DNA of 64,000 bases from Utricularia gibba (GCA_002189035.1 CM007989.1:7483501-7547500); one strand, 5' to 3'. Shown: positions 1 through 11,385, counted from the first letter of the stretch. Notes: generated by a model not told the origin, from the letters alone. Numbers and translations: made by a program.

Positions 1-160
1 AGGGAAGCACATGACAGCGATGTGATCGGCAGAACAACTACAGCAACCAGGTTTGTGGAACAGAACTTGACAAGTGAAACAACAAAAGTGTGGTTCTGGT
101 TTTGGGCATCGCAAAGATAAACGGGAATCACTCGTTCAAGGTCGAGCAACAAGATCTGAA

Positions 161-1194
161 ATGGGGATCGGCGTGAAGGGGGCGATTTCATCGTACATCG
201 CTCATTTTCTAGCAGTTGTAGCGGTGTTTTTGGTGTTGGTTTGGAATCTCAGATTCAGGGGTGGGCTGGCGTGGAATTCCCACAACAAAAATCTTATCTT
301 CAATGTAAGGGATTTTGTGGTTTCTGGGTGCTGTTTTGATACTTTTGAGCTCATGGGTTTCCTGCTAGATGATTCTGTCTTTCCTGCATGTTTTTTTTGT
401 GCGCTCCACTCGTTGTTTCTTACTTGTTTGATCATTATATCTGCTCTGATGAGTTTCCTCTGGGCGTACTGCTGATTGTTGATTTGCTTGTTTCAACCAG
501 CTTCATCCAGTTCTTATGCTAATAGGTGTCATCATCTTTGGTGGAGAAGGTAAACTCTTGCTCTCTTCCCAGGTTCTGCTATTTTCAATCTTCTGATGTA
601 TGCTTCACTGTCCTTGAAACCAACAACAGCCATCATGATTAACAAGTCTCTCCCTATGAAGAAGCCCGGCAAGAAGCTCATACATATGATACTGCATCTT
701 GCTGCTCTTATTCTTGGCATAATTGGGATATACGCTGCATTCAAGTTCCACAACGCAAACAAATTCCCTAACTTTTACAGTCTGCACTCTTGGCTTGGAA
801 TCGGAGCCATCAGCCTCTACGCCATTCAGGTACCACTACTCCGATCCCGGTGCATCGGTTGTTTTCATGCTTGCTATCAACTGTGAACACAAAGCCCTCT
901 CTTTTCTTTTGCTATTGCCAGTGGATCTCCGGCTTCTTGGTGTTCTTCTTCCCCGGTGGATCACCAGCGATGAGAAGCAAGTGGCTTCCATGGCATGTCC
1001 CTCTGGGCCTCTCCGCCTTCGCATTGGCCGCGGTGACATCGTCTCTGGGCTTCCTCGAGAAGCTCACTTTCCTGGAGATGGGCAGCGCCGGCGTGGCGAG
1101 GTTCGGATCGGAGGCCATCCTCGTCAACATCACCGCCATCGTAACGCTCCTGTTCGGGGCCTTCGTTATACTAACAACCGTGTCTGGCAGTTAG
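161..1194 (+). CDS. Cytochrome b561 (transmembrane ascorbate-dependent ferrireductase type)
   Basis: Four coding exons, 161-304, 501-549, 630-829 and 922-1194, join in frame to a 221-residue protein, normal for plant b561 proteins. These membrane proteins carry two b haems and pass electrons from cytosolic ascorbate across the tonoplast or another endomembrane. Hydrophobic helices lie near residues 8-30, 49-64, 81-100, 117-135 and 150-170, with a sixth at the C terminus. Histidines expected to bind haem are in LHPVLM (about residue 50), HMILH (83 and 87), LHSW (117) and WHVPLG. The motif GIIGIYAAFKFHN is typical of the family. The start is the ATG at 161; an ATG at 74 opens the same frame but would add an unusual polar N-terminal extension. 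A cytosolic or plasma-membrane b561 paralogue is possible; family assignment is secure. Confidence 0.93.
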
Positions 1195-1746
1195 TTCTTT
1201 CTCCCGTACAGCAGAGACTGGCTGCTGCTATAGCTATGTGATACAGATACCTAAACACGATCTATTTGCAAGTTCAGTTTCATGCCGGTTGTCTTCTCCG
1301 GCTCTGAAAAATTCGTTTTTTTGTTCCTTGGGCTGCTCCCAACCGCCTCATCAATGGGGAGTAAGATTTCCAACTGGCAGGCAATGGAGGGAATTATTGG
1401 GGCTCATTATGGTTGCTGATGGCTGCATCATGAAGGGCTCATGATGCAGACAATGGCTGGCTCATCATCATCATCATTACAGTTTGAATTTGAGCTGCTA
1501 ATGACCCATGCGGTTCAGTGCAGAGCCACACCGAACATCCTGAACGCAGGTTCAGGTTGGGTTCGGGACGGCTGAGGCTGAGCTCGACGGGTGTAAATAT
1601 GGTGGGCTGCCAACTCACCTCCTCCTCCTCCTCTTAATGCTCCTCCCATTCACCCTTCATTTGTCATTTCCGGCCTTGCGCCCAACAAGCGTCTTTCTCT
1701 CCGTCGCGCGCCTGCTGTCATTCCGATTCCGTTTTCACGACGAATT
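1195..1746 (+). other. Intergenic: b561 3' region and remorin leader
   Basis: No gene is visible. The first part is probably the b561 3' UTR. A CTC-rich tract at about 1615-1635 and pyrimidine-rich sequence precede the remorin ATG and fit a 5' leader. Confidence 0.5.
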
Positions 1747-3083
1747 ATGGCGGATGAGGGGCCTGATAAACCCAATTCCTCTGCTGAGGCCCCGACGGAA
1801 CTCGTGGAGTCGTCCAAGGAGGAGGGACCCCTTGCGCCGGTCGAGGAACCGAAAATCTCGGCCAACGAATCGGAGGAGAATGCCGATGCATCCGAAGCCG
1901 TGGCTGCAGTTGAAGGTGAATAAATAAAATCATCTTCCTTCCCCTGTGATGAACCCTATGTTCTCGAATTTTGGGCGGATTCTTTCTCATTTCCATTCAA
2001 TTTTAAGGGTGACTCCTCTTGTTTACACGTTCACGAAGGCTGAAATTTTGGAGTTTTCTCCCGATACCGATCAGACGAAGTAGATCCTCCTTATCCATGT
2101 TTAAGCTTGCTCTCCTTTCTGGAACGGGTTGAGGATCAGCTTTGCAAAACACAATCTCACACATGTAAGCACTGGACTAGAAACGAAACGTAATGGGTTA
2201 GCGGAGGAGTTTACCGCCGGTGTGTTTGTGTAGAAGCTGAATTATCAGCAAGCCGCAGCGCTGTCTTACTCATGGTTGGGACCAGGGTACTAGAGATTCT
2301 CTTTGTCCCCATCGTTCCCTCTCAGCAATCGGGCCACCTAACAACATTATACTTTTGTTGTCCGCTGTGCCTTTCTTCATTAATACGACGTTTCTGATGT
2401 GCAGTTATTCTGTGATTCACCTTTTTTTTGTTTTTCTGACAGAAGCACATGTGGAAGAGGAAGCAGAGAAGAACCCTCATGGATCCATAGACAGAGGTGA
2501 CTGTTTTTTCCAGTTCTGCCCCAGGATTATCTCATCTGTTGCACCGGAAAACTCCATCTTTTCAAATTCAATGTAGATGCTGTTCTTGCTCGAGTGGCGA
2601 CAGAGAAGAGGTTGTCCTTCATACGTGCATGGGAAGAGAGTGAGAAGTGCAAGGCTGAAAACAAGTAAGCCCCATCTCCCATACTCTGGCTCTTGCATTT
2701 GGAATTATGTGCTTCACTGCTCCTCTCAGGGCCCAGAAGAGAGTATCCGCCATTGGTGTCTGGGAAAATTCCAAGAAAGCAACTTTAGAGGCTGAGCTGA
2801 AGAAGATCGAGGTAACCCAAGTGTTCATGCATCAGATGCTAAATTCCCTTTTCTGTTCTGCAATCATTCCTGTGCACTCGGATCACAGGAGCAACTGGAG
2901 AAAAAGAAAGCTGATTACATTGAGAAAGTTAAGAACCAAATGGCTCTCATTCACAAGGCAGCAGAAGAGAAAAGGGCAGTCATCGAAGCGCAGCGTGGGG
3001 TGGACATGCTGAAGGCAGAGGAAACAGCAGCTAAGCACCGTGCCACTGGATCTGCTCCAAAGAAACTGCTTGGATGCTTCTGA
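1747..3083 (+). CDS. Remorin (canonical group 1-like)
   Basis: Five exons (1747-1915, 2443-2496, 2577-2664, 2730-2811, 2889-3083) encode 195 residues. Remorins are plant-specific proteins on the inner face of plasma-membrane nanodomains, with roles in plasmodesmata, immunity and symbiosis. The N-terminal ~75 residues are acidic, Pro/Glu/Ser-rich and disordered. From about residue 80 the conserved domain follows (AVLARVATEKR, FIRAWEESEK, SAIGVWENSKKA), then a Lys/Glu-rich coiled coil (EKKKADYIEKVKNQ), ending in KKLLGCF with the penultimate Cys typical of the remorin C-terminal anchor. Length and intron positions match the family. The gene converges on the CFIm25 gene, with 170 bp between stop codons. 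Confidence 0.96.
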
Positions 3084-3253
3084 TTCTCTCAGCTTGTGCA
3101 TTCCAATCTATCTATCTATCATGTGTTGCTATTTCACTTCCTCAAAGCAGTTTGTGTACATTGTGATGAACATTTACAGCAAAGTACCCACAAAAAGTTT
3201 GTATTCAGTGAAGCACAAGGGTAAGCCTCGCTACTCGCACAGGCAAAACTTGT

Positions 3254-4455
3254 CTACGGATTGATCATGTTGAAATCAAATCTGGAGAGCAGCTCAGGGA
3301 GGCATGATATAGCGTGCCCATATTTCTGAAAACACGAAACAAGATGGCTGAGCTACAGAACAGATGAGAAGAAAATGGAAAGACCATGAAACCAGGGGGG
3401 TGTATTGAGATTCCAGTGAGGAAATCATTTGTAATTAGTTATTGGGCGATACCTGAACATTGTCATACAGATCAAAGAATGGAACAGCGAGAAGCTTGAG
3501 GTTCTTTGGAACATCAAAATGGTCGCGTTCTGGAAGATGAACAATGTAAAGCTTCTTGCATTCCTGCACCAAAGAAGCTACCTCAATGTCAAATGGTGAC
3601 AGCGTTTTATGGTTTAACTGAACTCTCACTCTAGGTCTTGTTATGTGAGGGGGACAGTAAGGGTACACTCTTTTCCCAAAATTGGGTCTCCACCACACTG
3701 CAACACGCTCGCCTACCTGGTACAAGAACCACAGAAATCAAATGAACAAGAAGACTGCCACTGCTTAACTATCATTTGAAATTATTACCTTCCAATTTTG
3801 CTGGAAATTAGGTGCCTTGGCTCCCAGTTTGCTATAGAGTTTTCTTTTCAGTCCATCGATATCTGAGAGAATCAACCAAACCAATATAACGGGTGTGTAT
3901 GGACAGCATCTTCAGCCCCGGAATGATTTTTTTCTAAAAATGTAATCTTCCACACAAGAGGGATACCATTCTCTCCGGGCTGCAGTCTTCCACCAGGAAG
4001 TCTAAAGGAAGTATTCCCAGTTTTCAAAAGAAGAACATACGGATGATTGTGCTGTTGCCCCTAAACGATACAAGAAATATATTCAAAAATTCCCTAAAAA
4101 GCCAACGCTATCCGAACCCAAGAAACAGAAGCGATTGAAGCTTTAAAGGAAGGAATCAATACCGCATACCAATAAAATCCCCTCAACTGTAGTTAGCCTC
4201 CCTTCCGAGTTATAGCTGGAATTCCAAAACCCATATGAAATTTAGCGCAAGAAATACGCTTCATTATGCGTTTTAACACTAAAACATACCAAACATGCCA
4301 CAAGAACCAAGAGGAAAACAAGACAGCCATTAGAAAACTTACATATCTCTGATACGAGCAAGGCGTTCAGCGATTGAACTATATTTCACCTTTTTCCGCT
4401 CTTTCTCTCCATATGTGTACCTACGAAGCGGGTAAATGTTCACCACTTCCGACAT
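3254..4455 (-). CDS. CFIM25: Pre-mRNA cleavage factor Im 25 kDa subunit (Nudix-like CFIm25)
   Basis: Seven minus-strand exons (4343-4455, 4170-4215, 3967-4060, 3789-3862, 3630-3716, 3453-3563, 3254-3325) join in frame to 198 residues. CFIm25 (NUDT21/CPSF5) binds UGUA elements upstream of poly(A) sites as a nuclear dimer and sets 3'-end choice. Visible features are the plant N terminus VVNIYPL, TVEGILL, the Nudix-like stretch LPGGRLQPGEN, the diagnostic VAVWWRPNF and YPYCPPHITRP, and the C-terminal YGHAISCLPELLSRF. The Nudix box lacks the full catalytic glutamate set, as in all CFIm25 proteins, so it binds RNA rather than hydrolysing nucleotides. The ATG at 4455 begins MSEVVNIYPL; the open frame upstream shows no similarity. 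Confidence 0.96.
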
Positions 4456-4931
4456 CTTGCCCTTTCCGATTCTCCTCTCCGGTGCATGATCAGCCTGATT
4501 TCCGATAAGAACCGCTTTGCCGCCACCGGTCTCAACTGTAACCAGCAGGCGACGTTTTTCAAATATCAGGCCCCACAGTAACGAACATTTCCACTCCTCT
4601 CCTAAAATATAAAACAAAAAGACAAAAACACCCTTTATAATTTTAATTATATTTTAAAATATTCAAATAAAATATTTTCATTTAAATTCATTCATAAATT
4701 GAAATTGACTATAATCTTACTGCAAATTTAGGTAAAAATTACACGTGGCAAATGAGCAGTCTGATCTGCATCTTTGAATTAAAACAATAGGAACTTGGGA
4801 TTCATTTCATGCAACAAATGCTCTCCCCAGTATCAACCTTATTTTATCTCTAAGCATTGCTGGAAACACTGCAACTTGATACATAACAAAAGGAACAACC
4901 AATGTGCCTCTTGAGGAGTTTCATATGGATT
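4456..4931. other. Intergenic, AT-rich
   Basis: This stretch lies between the CFIm25 start (minus) and the end of the complex I subunit gene (minus). It holds the CFIm25 leader and promoter, then AT-rich DNA from about 4615 to 4740. No further gene is seen. Confidence 0.5.
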
Positions 4932-5968
4932 TCAGTAGTCTTTGTTCCCGAAGTTCTTGCACCAGATCTGGGATGGAATCGGGCGAACCGGCAGATGTGG
5001 GCGTTGCTGCAAGGCATACCATTGGTGTTAGAGAAGGAGAAAATGTTTCCATGATCAGTGTATTCAGACATATGCAATTAGAAAAAAGCAATCAACGTAT
5101 ATGGAGACATGATTGGTTGGTTTCCAAATGCAATGGCTCCAAACATAGAACATGATTGGTAAGCTCAGAGAAGCAAATGAGTGTTCAGGAGTAGAGTTAC
5201 TGGAGTAAAAGCAACTCCATTCGTTCAAAAAAAAAAAGATCTTGGCTTGTTTCTGGTTCAGTATGTGATATACTATTAAGGCAGGCATCGCGAGGGTTTT
5301 GGCTCATGATACTCGCCACAAAGCAAGAGTCATAATGTGTGATCTTTGTTGATGTTTGTAGTCTAACAGATAATGGGAAAGCTAATCGGTGTGCCACCTT
5401 TATTCAACTTTCAGTGTAAATTCTACTACTTGATCAAGAAACATGCAAATAATTTGGAAAACCCAGTGAGGGGCAGACACAACTTTACCTGTTACTCCCA
5501 CTTCCATGAAAAAACACAAACGAGATAACCGGTTTTTATCCCTTCGTTTAGACATGAGAAAAATAGAACAAAGATTGCAGAACTGGGTTCAACAATGCAT
5601 TCAATTCTTCAAGAGCTAGTCAGGAAAATAAATTCTACTAAAATCCACGAACTAAGCAAGAAGATGCTGAAAATCACAACAGTAAAGACCTTCCAAATGC
5701 AATCAATAAAACCCTAGAGACCCGATAAGCTTACTGAAAGAAAATTAATAACACCGAAACAGTGAAAAATCGGAGCAATTACCTCGAGTTCGGCCGATTT
5801 CATGGCGATAGGGATGCAGATCAGAACAATACCTGCCATGGCGATGGCGGTATTGCGCTTCCAGTGCTTGGGGCGGCAGTGGGGCCCCCCCGTCATACTC
5901 CACACCTTCTGCCTGAAATCCCCACCGTGGGCTCCATCCACATGGTGGTGCTCCGCTCCCCCGCCCAT
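4932..5968 (-). CDS. Small mitochondrial complex I accessory subunit (plant At1g67785-like)
   Basis: Two minus-strand exons (5783-5968 and 4932-5006) encode an 86-residue protein around a 776-bp intron. The order is a His/Gly-rich N terminus (MGGGAEHHHV), the motif KVWSMTGGP with CRPKHWKRNT, one membrane helix at about residues 41-57 (AIAMAGIVLICIPIAMK), and a short tail RPIPSQIWCKNFGNKD. I recall this as a conserved plant family found in mitochondrial NADH dehydrogenase (At1g67785 type); the complex assignment rests on memory, while conservation of the tail across the splice site shows the gene is real. The divergent intergenic region to the inhibitor-2 gene carries several TGGGCC site II elements typical of plant OXPHOS genes. 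Confidence 0.85.
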
Positions 5969-6069
5969 CTGCCCTTCAATTTCCGGTACTCTTCCAAGTG
6001 CGAAAAACGGAGAAGCCAGATGAAATTCTTCTCAAGATAAAAGACGCCTCCGGCAAATACAAAAATTAT

Positions 6070-6155
6070 TGGGCCACACGGAAACTGGGCCTGTATCGAG
6101 TTTCATTGTGGGCCCTCCAGTTCAGTATGATAAGTGTATTAAGACAAGGGGCCCA
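6070..6155. promoter_or_regulatory. Site II (TGGGCC) cluster between divergent genes
   Basis: TGGGCC occurs at 6070-6075, 6086-6091 and 6109-6114, and its reverse complement GGCCCA at 6150-6155. Site II elements are bound by TCP factors and are enriched upstream of plant genes for mitochondrial and ribosomal proteins. The cluster lies about 100-190 bp upstream of the complex I subunit ATG and may also serve the divergent inhibitor-2 gene. Confidence 0.6.
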
Positions 6156-6915
6156 CAAAGACATTCTGATAGCTTGTGAATTAATTAATAATTTATTATC
6201 TTAAATAAGTGGTTAAAAATCATTTTAATCAATTTATGGTTTTTTAATCATTTTTAAATTATTTCAAATGGCCAAACTTGTAGCCCGCAGTTGCAGTCTG
6301 TGGGTGATGGGTGTGGTGCGGGTGCTTTCTCAAACTCCGTGGTCAAAGTTGAAAAAAAAAAGGATAAACGTAAGTTTCGGTCAACACGCAAATCGGCATT
6401 TTCTTTAAAGGCGTTGTTGGCTTTGGATTTGTTGTAGGGAGGCTGCAACTGGAGAGAACCCATGTGGATCTAGCTCGATCGATCCATAAATGGAAGACGT
6501 TGAGAAGATTTGCTGCGTTTCTGCGTGAAGGTAAATTGAATTCATCTCTACTCTGTTATGGGACTGTTTTATTTGATGTGGGTCTTCTCCTTTTTCGAGA
6601 TTGTGGGTGGGTCTTTCGGGTTTCCCTTGTGGCCTTTGATTTTGTTCTGGAATTGGGGATTCCGAAATCGCGTGATTTGTAGTGAAGGAATAAATTGTTG
6701 TCATTGCGATATTATTGCTGGATGTCGTTTCTTCAGGGATACAGCTTACCCATTTCTTGACTCGGCTTGCTTGTCGGGAAAGTTGGCTGTCCTTTTGTGT
6801 TTCTGGGTATGTAGGGTTTCTTTTGATTTGATGCCATGTTTTGTTCATGCACACAGGTTTTGATTTCCTAGGGTAGTTTTCATTTGACGCTGTGTCATCA
6901 GATTGGGTCTGCGCC
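6156..6915 (+). other. AT-rich spacer and probable spliced 5' leader of inhibitor-2
   Basis: After an AT-rich stretch (6180-6260), the sequence from about 6340 looks like a 5' leader with an intron. A donor GTAAAT follows GTGAAG near 6532 and an acceptor CACACAG lies near 6856. A short upstream ORF (ATG at 6490, 12 codons) lies in the putative first leader exon. This is inference from splice-site signals only. Confidence 0.4.
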
Positions 6916-7833
6916 ATGAAAAAGTAAGTTTTTTTGATTCTATATTGCTAGACTAGGACACGTCTTGTTCTTTGATGGATATTGTTCTTGAGGAAGCTGT
7001 TCTGATGCTTATATTTGTGAGAATCTGGGCTATTTATTTAGCCGTAATGCGCATTGAGGACGTTGTCAATGATGCATTTTATTTGCTCCCATGGGACATC
7101 AGTGTCATGGTGTTCTATACATCAGTTTTTTGTACATGATGGCTTCAAGTAACCTGATCCTAGATGCTTTCTGGAGTTTCAGGGGAAAGGTGAGATGGGA
7201 TGAAGCTAATTTGGGAGAGATTGAGGCTAACAAACCGATAAGACAGAAAATAACAGAGCCCAAAACACCGTACCATCCCATGATCGATGATGATGGCATG
7301 CTTACAACGAACCCTCTCATGAATCCATACTTGTGTTTTCATCAATGTTCACGTTTGGCATTTCCCCTTTCCTGAATGTAGGATCATTGTCCCCTGTCAG
7401 AGGAGGAAACTTGGAAGATTGTCTCAGGGATGCTGTTGACGCAGAATCCATTCGTTCGGCACTAAATGATGTAGCTTCTTCCTCTAGCAAAATCAGCTCC
7501 GGCTGGACGTCCTCTGAGGACGAAGGGGATGCAATGGAACAAGATGAAGGTTTTTCCTCTCCCACCTTCTTAAAACCCTCAAAAGCATGAAGGTGTATCC
7601 CTTTACTTCACTGTGGCTCCTTTTAAACAACAGGTTCTGATCTGGATGGACCCCGGAGGAGCTTCAGGGAGCGCAGGAAAGCTCACTACGATGAGTTTCG
7701 CAAGGTCAAGGAACTGCTTCGCAAAGGCTCTCTTGAAGGTGAGTCAGACGAGGAGAGGAAGGATGATGAGGCTCCCTCTGCCTCATCCATCACTGCTGGT
7801 GTCAAAGAGATCGACATTGACAGCCCTGTGTAG
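6916..7833 (+). CDS. Protein phosphatase 1 inhibitor-2 (IPP-2) family
   Basis: Four exons (6916-6923, 7183-7295, 7382-7549, 7634-7833) give 162 residues. Inhibitor-2 is an intrinsically disordered regulator that blocks the PP1 catalytic subunit. The protein begins [13 protein letters not shown], the conserved IPP-2 start, followed by [19 protein letters not shown], which holds the PXTPYH motif with the GSK3-type phosphorylation site. Later come acidic [10 protein letters not shown], a basic [18 protein letters not shown] helix, which contains the second PP1-binding segment, and a Ser/Asp-rich tail. The first coding exon is only 8 nt. The second intron (7296-7381) starts with GC rather than GT; the protein frame [12 protein letters not shown] is conserved only if that GC donor is used. 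Confidence 0.93.
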
Positions 7834-8391
7834 CCGGGGAAGCGGCCTTAAACCTAACCGGCGCTTCCCCGGCGCCCGTACGCCGATTGGAGCCCAGCTC
7901 TAGTGGCGTTGCATTTCATGGTCACTGTTGGCTTGAGCACACTATAAGCGATAGCATGTACTTTCTTTTTGTGAAACTTTATCCTCAAAATAGTTTTTTT
8001 TTTCTAATTAAAAATGGGAAAATGTGTAAGTTAAGGTTCTCCACGGAGGGGAAGAGCCGGGTTTCATGGAACGGCCAATTGGAGGCGGACACGTGTTCGA
8101 TTAAGGTACGTGGCGACAAACGACACAACCGAGGCGACGATTCTGGAGGACGTGACCGCAGTAGATGTAGCCGCGTTTTTGGTGAACCAGCAACTATCTG
8201 TCTCTGGAGGGGTCATCTTCTCCATTAAAAACTCAAGCTGCTCACTCCATTGAAAAAGCTACACGCGCTTCACACGGTTCTGAACTGGATAAAAGCCGTT
8301 ACGGATTGAGGAATGTTGATGAGATCGGGAAATTGTGTTTGACAAAAAGGAGGCGCGTTGGGTGATTCTGTGAGCCGTTCACACACAATTC
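7834..8391 (+). other. Intergenic: inhibitor-2 3' region and rhomboid leader
   Basis: No gene is recognised. The rhomboid 5' leader probably occupies the last 150 bases and contains a short upstream ORF (ATG at 8313, TGA at 8340, nine codons). Confidence 0.4.
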
Positions 8392-9802
8392 ATGGCGACT
8401 ACGCAGCAGCCGGGGGATATCGAGAGCCGCGGAGGGGAGATAAGCCTGCGGTGGATGTGATCCGGAGTGGGGACAGGGGTTGGGTTTCATGGCTGGTTCC
8501 GTTGATTGTGGTGGCGAATATCATTGTTTTTGTTGTGGAGATGTATGTGAATGACTGTCCCAGACAGATCAGGAACTTTGATGGCGGCCAACGGAGGTGC
8601 GTCGCCAGGTTTCTCGGACGCTTCTCGTTCCAGCCTCTGTCGGAGAACCCTTTGTTCGGTCCTTCATCTTCCACGTGAGAATCAATCCTCTTTTTCTCTT
8701 AATCCTTATAAAGGTCAATTTGATGTTTGATTTATTCCGTTGGGTTTTCTTGCTATATACGCTTTTTTTCTGAAGAAGGTTGCCGGTGTTGATTCTCTCA
8801 TGTTTTCTCTTTATTTATCATAATGAATTGGGGATTTTCCACTAAAGTAAGTCAATTCTTGTAGATTAGAGAGGATGGGTGGCCTGAATTGGAGTAGAGT
8901 GGTCAATGATCATCAAGGGTGGAGGTTGATCAGTTGCATCTGGCTACACGCTGGTCTTATTCATTTGCTTGTCAACATGATAAGTCTCATCTTGATTGGT
9001 GTCCGCCTCGAGCAGCACTTCGGCTTTGGTAAGGATCTAAGAGAATCCTAAGGCCAGGGCCTTTTTTCCTGAAGTTTTAATTCTTGCTGTTACCAACTGT
9101 TGTTTCTCTCTGCCAGTTCGAATCTGTGTGATCTATCTGCTGTCTGGATTTGGCGGAAGCATATTATCCTCACTGTTCATACGAAACGCTGTTTCTGTTG
9201 GTGCATCCGGTGCACTCTTTGGCCTTCTTGGAGCCATGCTATCTGAGCTGATCACCAACTGGTCTATTTACACTAACAAGGTGCTTATATCCTGTCAAGC
9301 AAATCTCATTCAACCTTCTTGCTCTCTTACGACTTGATCCTGTTAATTCTTCCTGGATATGCAGGCTGCAGCCTTAGTCTCCCTAATAGTCGTGGTCCTC
9401 ATCAACTTAGCAGTTGGGATTCTCCCCCATGTTGACAACTTCGCCCACATTGGAGGATTCCTGACCGGCATCCTCCTGGGCTTTGTTCTTCTTCCCCGTC
9501 CCCAGTTCGGATGGCTGGAACGCGCAAATCTCCCCCCGGTGCCCGTGCACGATCAAAATACAAGCCGTATCAGTACATTCTGTGGGTCATCTCCCTGGGG
9601 CTGTTGATTGCAGGGTGAGTAAAGCTGTCTGTACATGTAGATCCCCAACAGTGAATCTGGGTTCTCACCCCAAATCCTTCCACGCAGGTTCACCGTCGCC
9701 CTGATCATGCTGTTCCGCGGTGAGAGTGGATACGACCGGTGCCACTGGTGCCGGTACCTGAACTGCGTGCCCACCGCCAGCTGGAGCTGCAATGAGCGTT
9801 GA
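8392..9802 (+). CDS. Rhomboid-like intramembrane serine protease (RBL2-type), two apparent frame breaks
   Basis: Five exons (8392-8674, 8865-9028, 9117-9280, 9365-9614, 9688-9802) match plant RBL2-type rhomboids, Golgi/endomembrane proteases that cleave within membranes. Visible are a first helix ([14 protein letters not shown]), the conserved [19 protein letters not shown], the loop [13 protein letters not shown], the catalytic serine motif GASGALFG, the catalytic histidine in [12 protein letters not shown], and a Cys-rich tail ([12 protein letters not shown]). The reading frame breaks twice. The ATG at 8392 opens [17 protein letters not shown] but is one frame off from the conserved body, and exon 4 loses frame in the C6 run at 9532-9537. 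Restoring one base at each site gives a continuous protein of normal length, so consensus errors are likelier than a pseudogene. The next in-frame ATG lies after the first helix. Confidence 0.87.
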
Positions 9803-10186
9803 ATCTTTCTTTCAGCTGACTTCTTTGATTTTCTATGTAAATGGTGCTTCCCGGCTGTTCATTTCTTGAGATATGCGTGTTATTGTATACTATGATTGCA
9901 GTCCCATTCCCATAATAAAATATCTTTGTTCGTTTGATACAAAAAGTTGAATATGAGTCCTTTTTAGTCTAAAAATTTTAAAAATATTTTTTTATTTTTT
10001 TAAAAAAATTTAAAATAACCTCAATTTCTACGTTTACGAGAGTGGGGGGTAAAATGGTAATTATCCGGTGTCGTCTTGGATATTGTAATAACGTGATTGG
10101 GCCAAGGCGGTGGGCCGGTCCATCTATAAGTTACTCGATTTATTTGGTTGCCGACGCCTTCACCCTGTCATTCTGGAGACAGAGTC
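9803..10186 (+). other. Intergenic: rhomboid 3' end and NRPB6 promoter
   Basis: A poly(A)-signal-like AATAAA occurs near 9914, followed by AT-rich DNA. TGGGCC-type site II motifs lie near 10097-10118, about 70-90 bp before the NRPB6 ATG. Confidence 0.45.
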
Positions 10187-11218
10187 ATGGCGGACGATGA
10201 CTACGATATGGACGGAGCGTACGTGATTTTTGCTTTCTTGGATGGGGTTTATCCTTCTCTACTGGGTTCAAGAGTAGTGGCCTTTGTGTGTTTCTGTTGT
10301 AATTTTTTAGTTGGTTAACCTGTGAAACCCTCGGTTGTTTAGGTATGAAGACGAGCCTCTGGAGCCGGAGCCCGATGTGAGGATTATTTGGTGCCTTTGC
10401 TTTACTTGATTTCATTGTTTTGGGAGGATTTGCTTACGTGATTTTTTAATCGTTTACAGGAAGGCGCTGAGGTGGAAGATGATAAAAACATCGATGGTGA
10501 CGATGCTGATCTTGTCGAGGGCGAAGGTGATGATAAGCAGGAACACGAATCAGTTGAGCGGCCTCGTAAAACGTCCAAGTACATGACGAAGTACGAGCGT
10601 GCCAGAATTTTGGGGACTAGGGCACTGCAGATTAGGTAATTTGATGATGCGTCTTCGGTGATGAGTGGCTTATCTTTGGGAAAATTTTGTTCTTGGTGAT
10701 GATTCTTTGTCTTCCACAGCATGAACGCTCCGGTTATGGTTGAGTTGGAGGGTGAGACTGACCCCCTTGAGGTAATCCTATTTGTTCCATTAGTAACATG
10801 AGCGAGGGATTAATTCCTTCGTGGCTCTGCAACTCCGGTACAAGGAAAGACTAGTATTTCTAAGAATTCTGCTAGAATTTGAATAGAAGAATAAACCAAC
10901 ACTCCTAGATGCTGCATTTCATGTTATTTGTTGAATCAAACATTGGGATTCTTTAGCACCTTGAAGACAAGTCTTACTTATCTGTTGCTTGTTCGACATC
11001 AGATTGCAATGAAGGAGCTCAGAGAGAGAAAGATACCATTCACCATTCGCCGTTACCTTCCTGATGGAAGGTAAGAAGATCTTTCCCTTGATTGTTTCCC
11101 AATTTCCCCATCTTCCTGTTGTGGCTAACTCGTTCTTTTTCTCCCTAGCTATGAGGATTGGGGCGTTGACGAGCTCATAGTTGAAGACACCTGGAAGAGG
11201 CAAGTTGGAGGTGATTGA
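10187..11218 (+). CDS. NRPB6: DNA-directed RNA polymerase II/IV/V subunit 6 (RPB6/RPABC2 family)
   Basis: Six exons (10187-10218, 10343-10376, 10460-10635, 10720-10771, 11003-11070, 11149-11218) give 143 residues, the normal length. RPB6 is a small subunit shared by nuclear RNA polymerases that clamps the largest subunit. The N-terminal half is very acidic ([11 protein letters not shown], then EVEDDKN). The conserved C-terminal fold starts at [19 protein letters not shown] and continues through [36 protein letters not shown] and [10 protein letters not shown]. The site II motifs upstream fit a housekeeping gene. It converges with the dihydrodipicolinate reductase gene, 168 bp between stop codons. 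Confidence 0.97.
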
Positions 11219-11385
11219 GTCCTTTCTGATTGTGGAAGCATGCTGCTTTTGTTGTACTTGTTAGGAACCCATTTTCTAGTTATGGGGGTGAATCCCAAGT
11301 ACTGATATCATCAATCAATGAGCGAAAGCCATATAAAAAAAAAATGTGTTCTTCATCTCTTGCGTTCCATCAAATCAAGTTGTTT

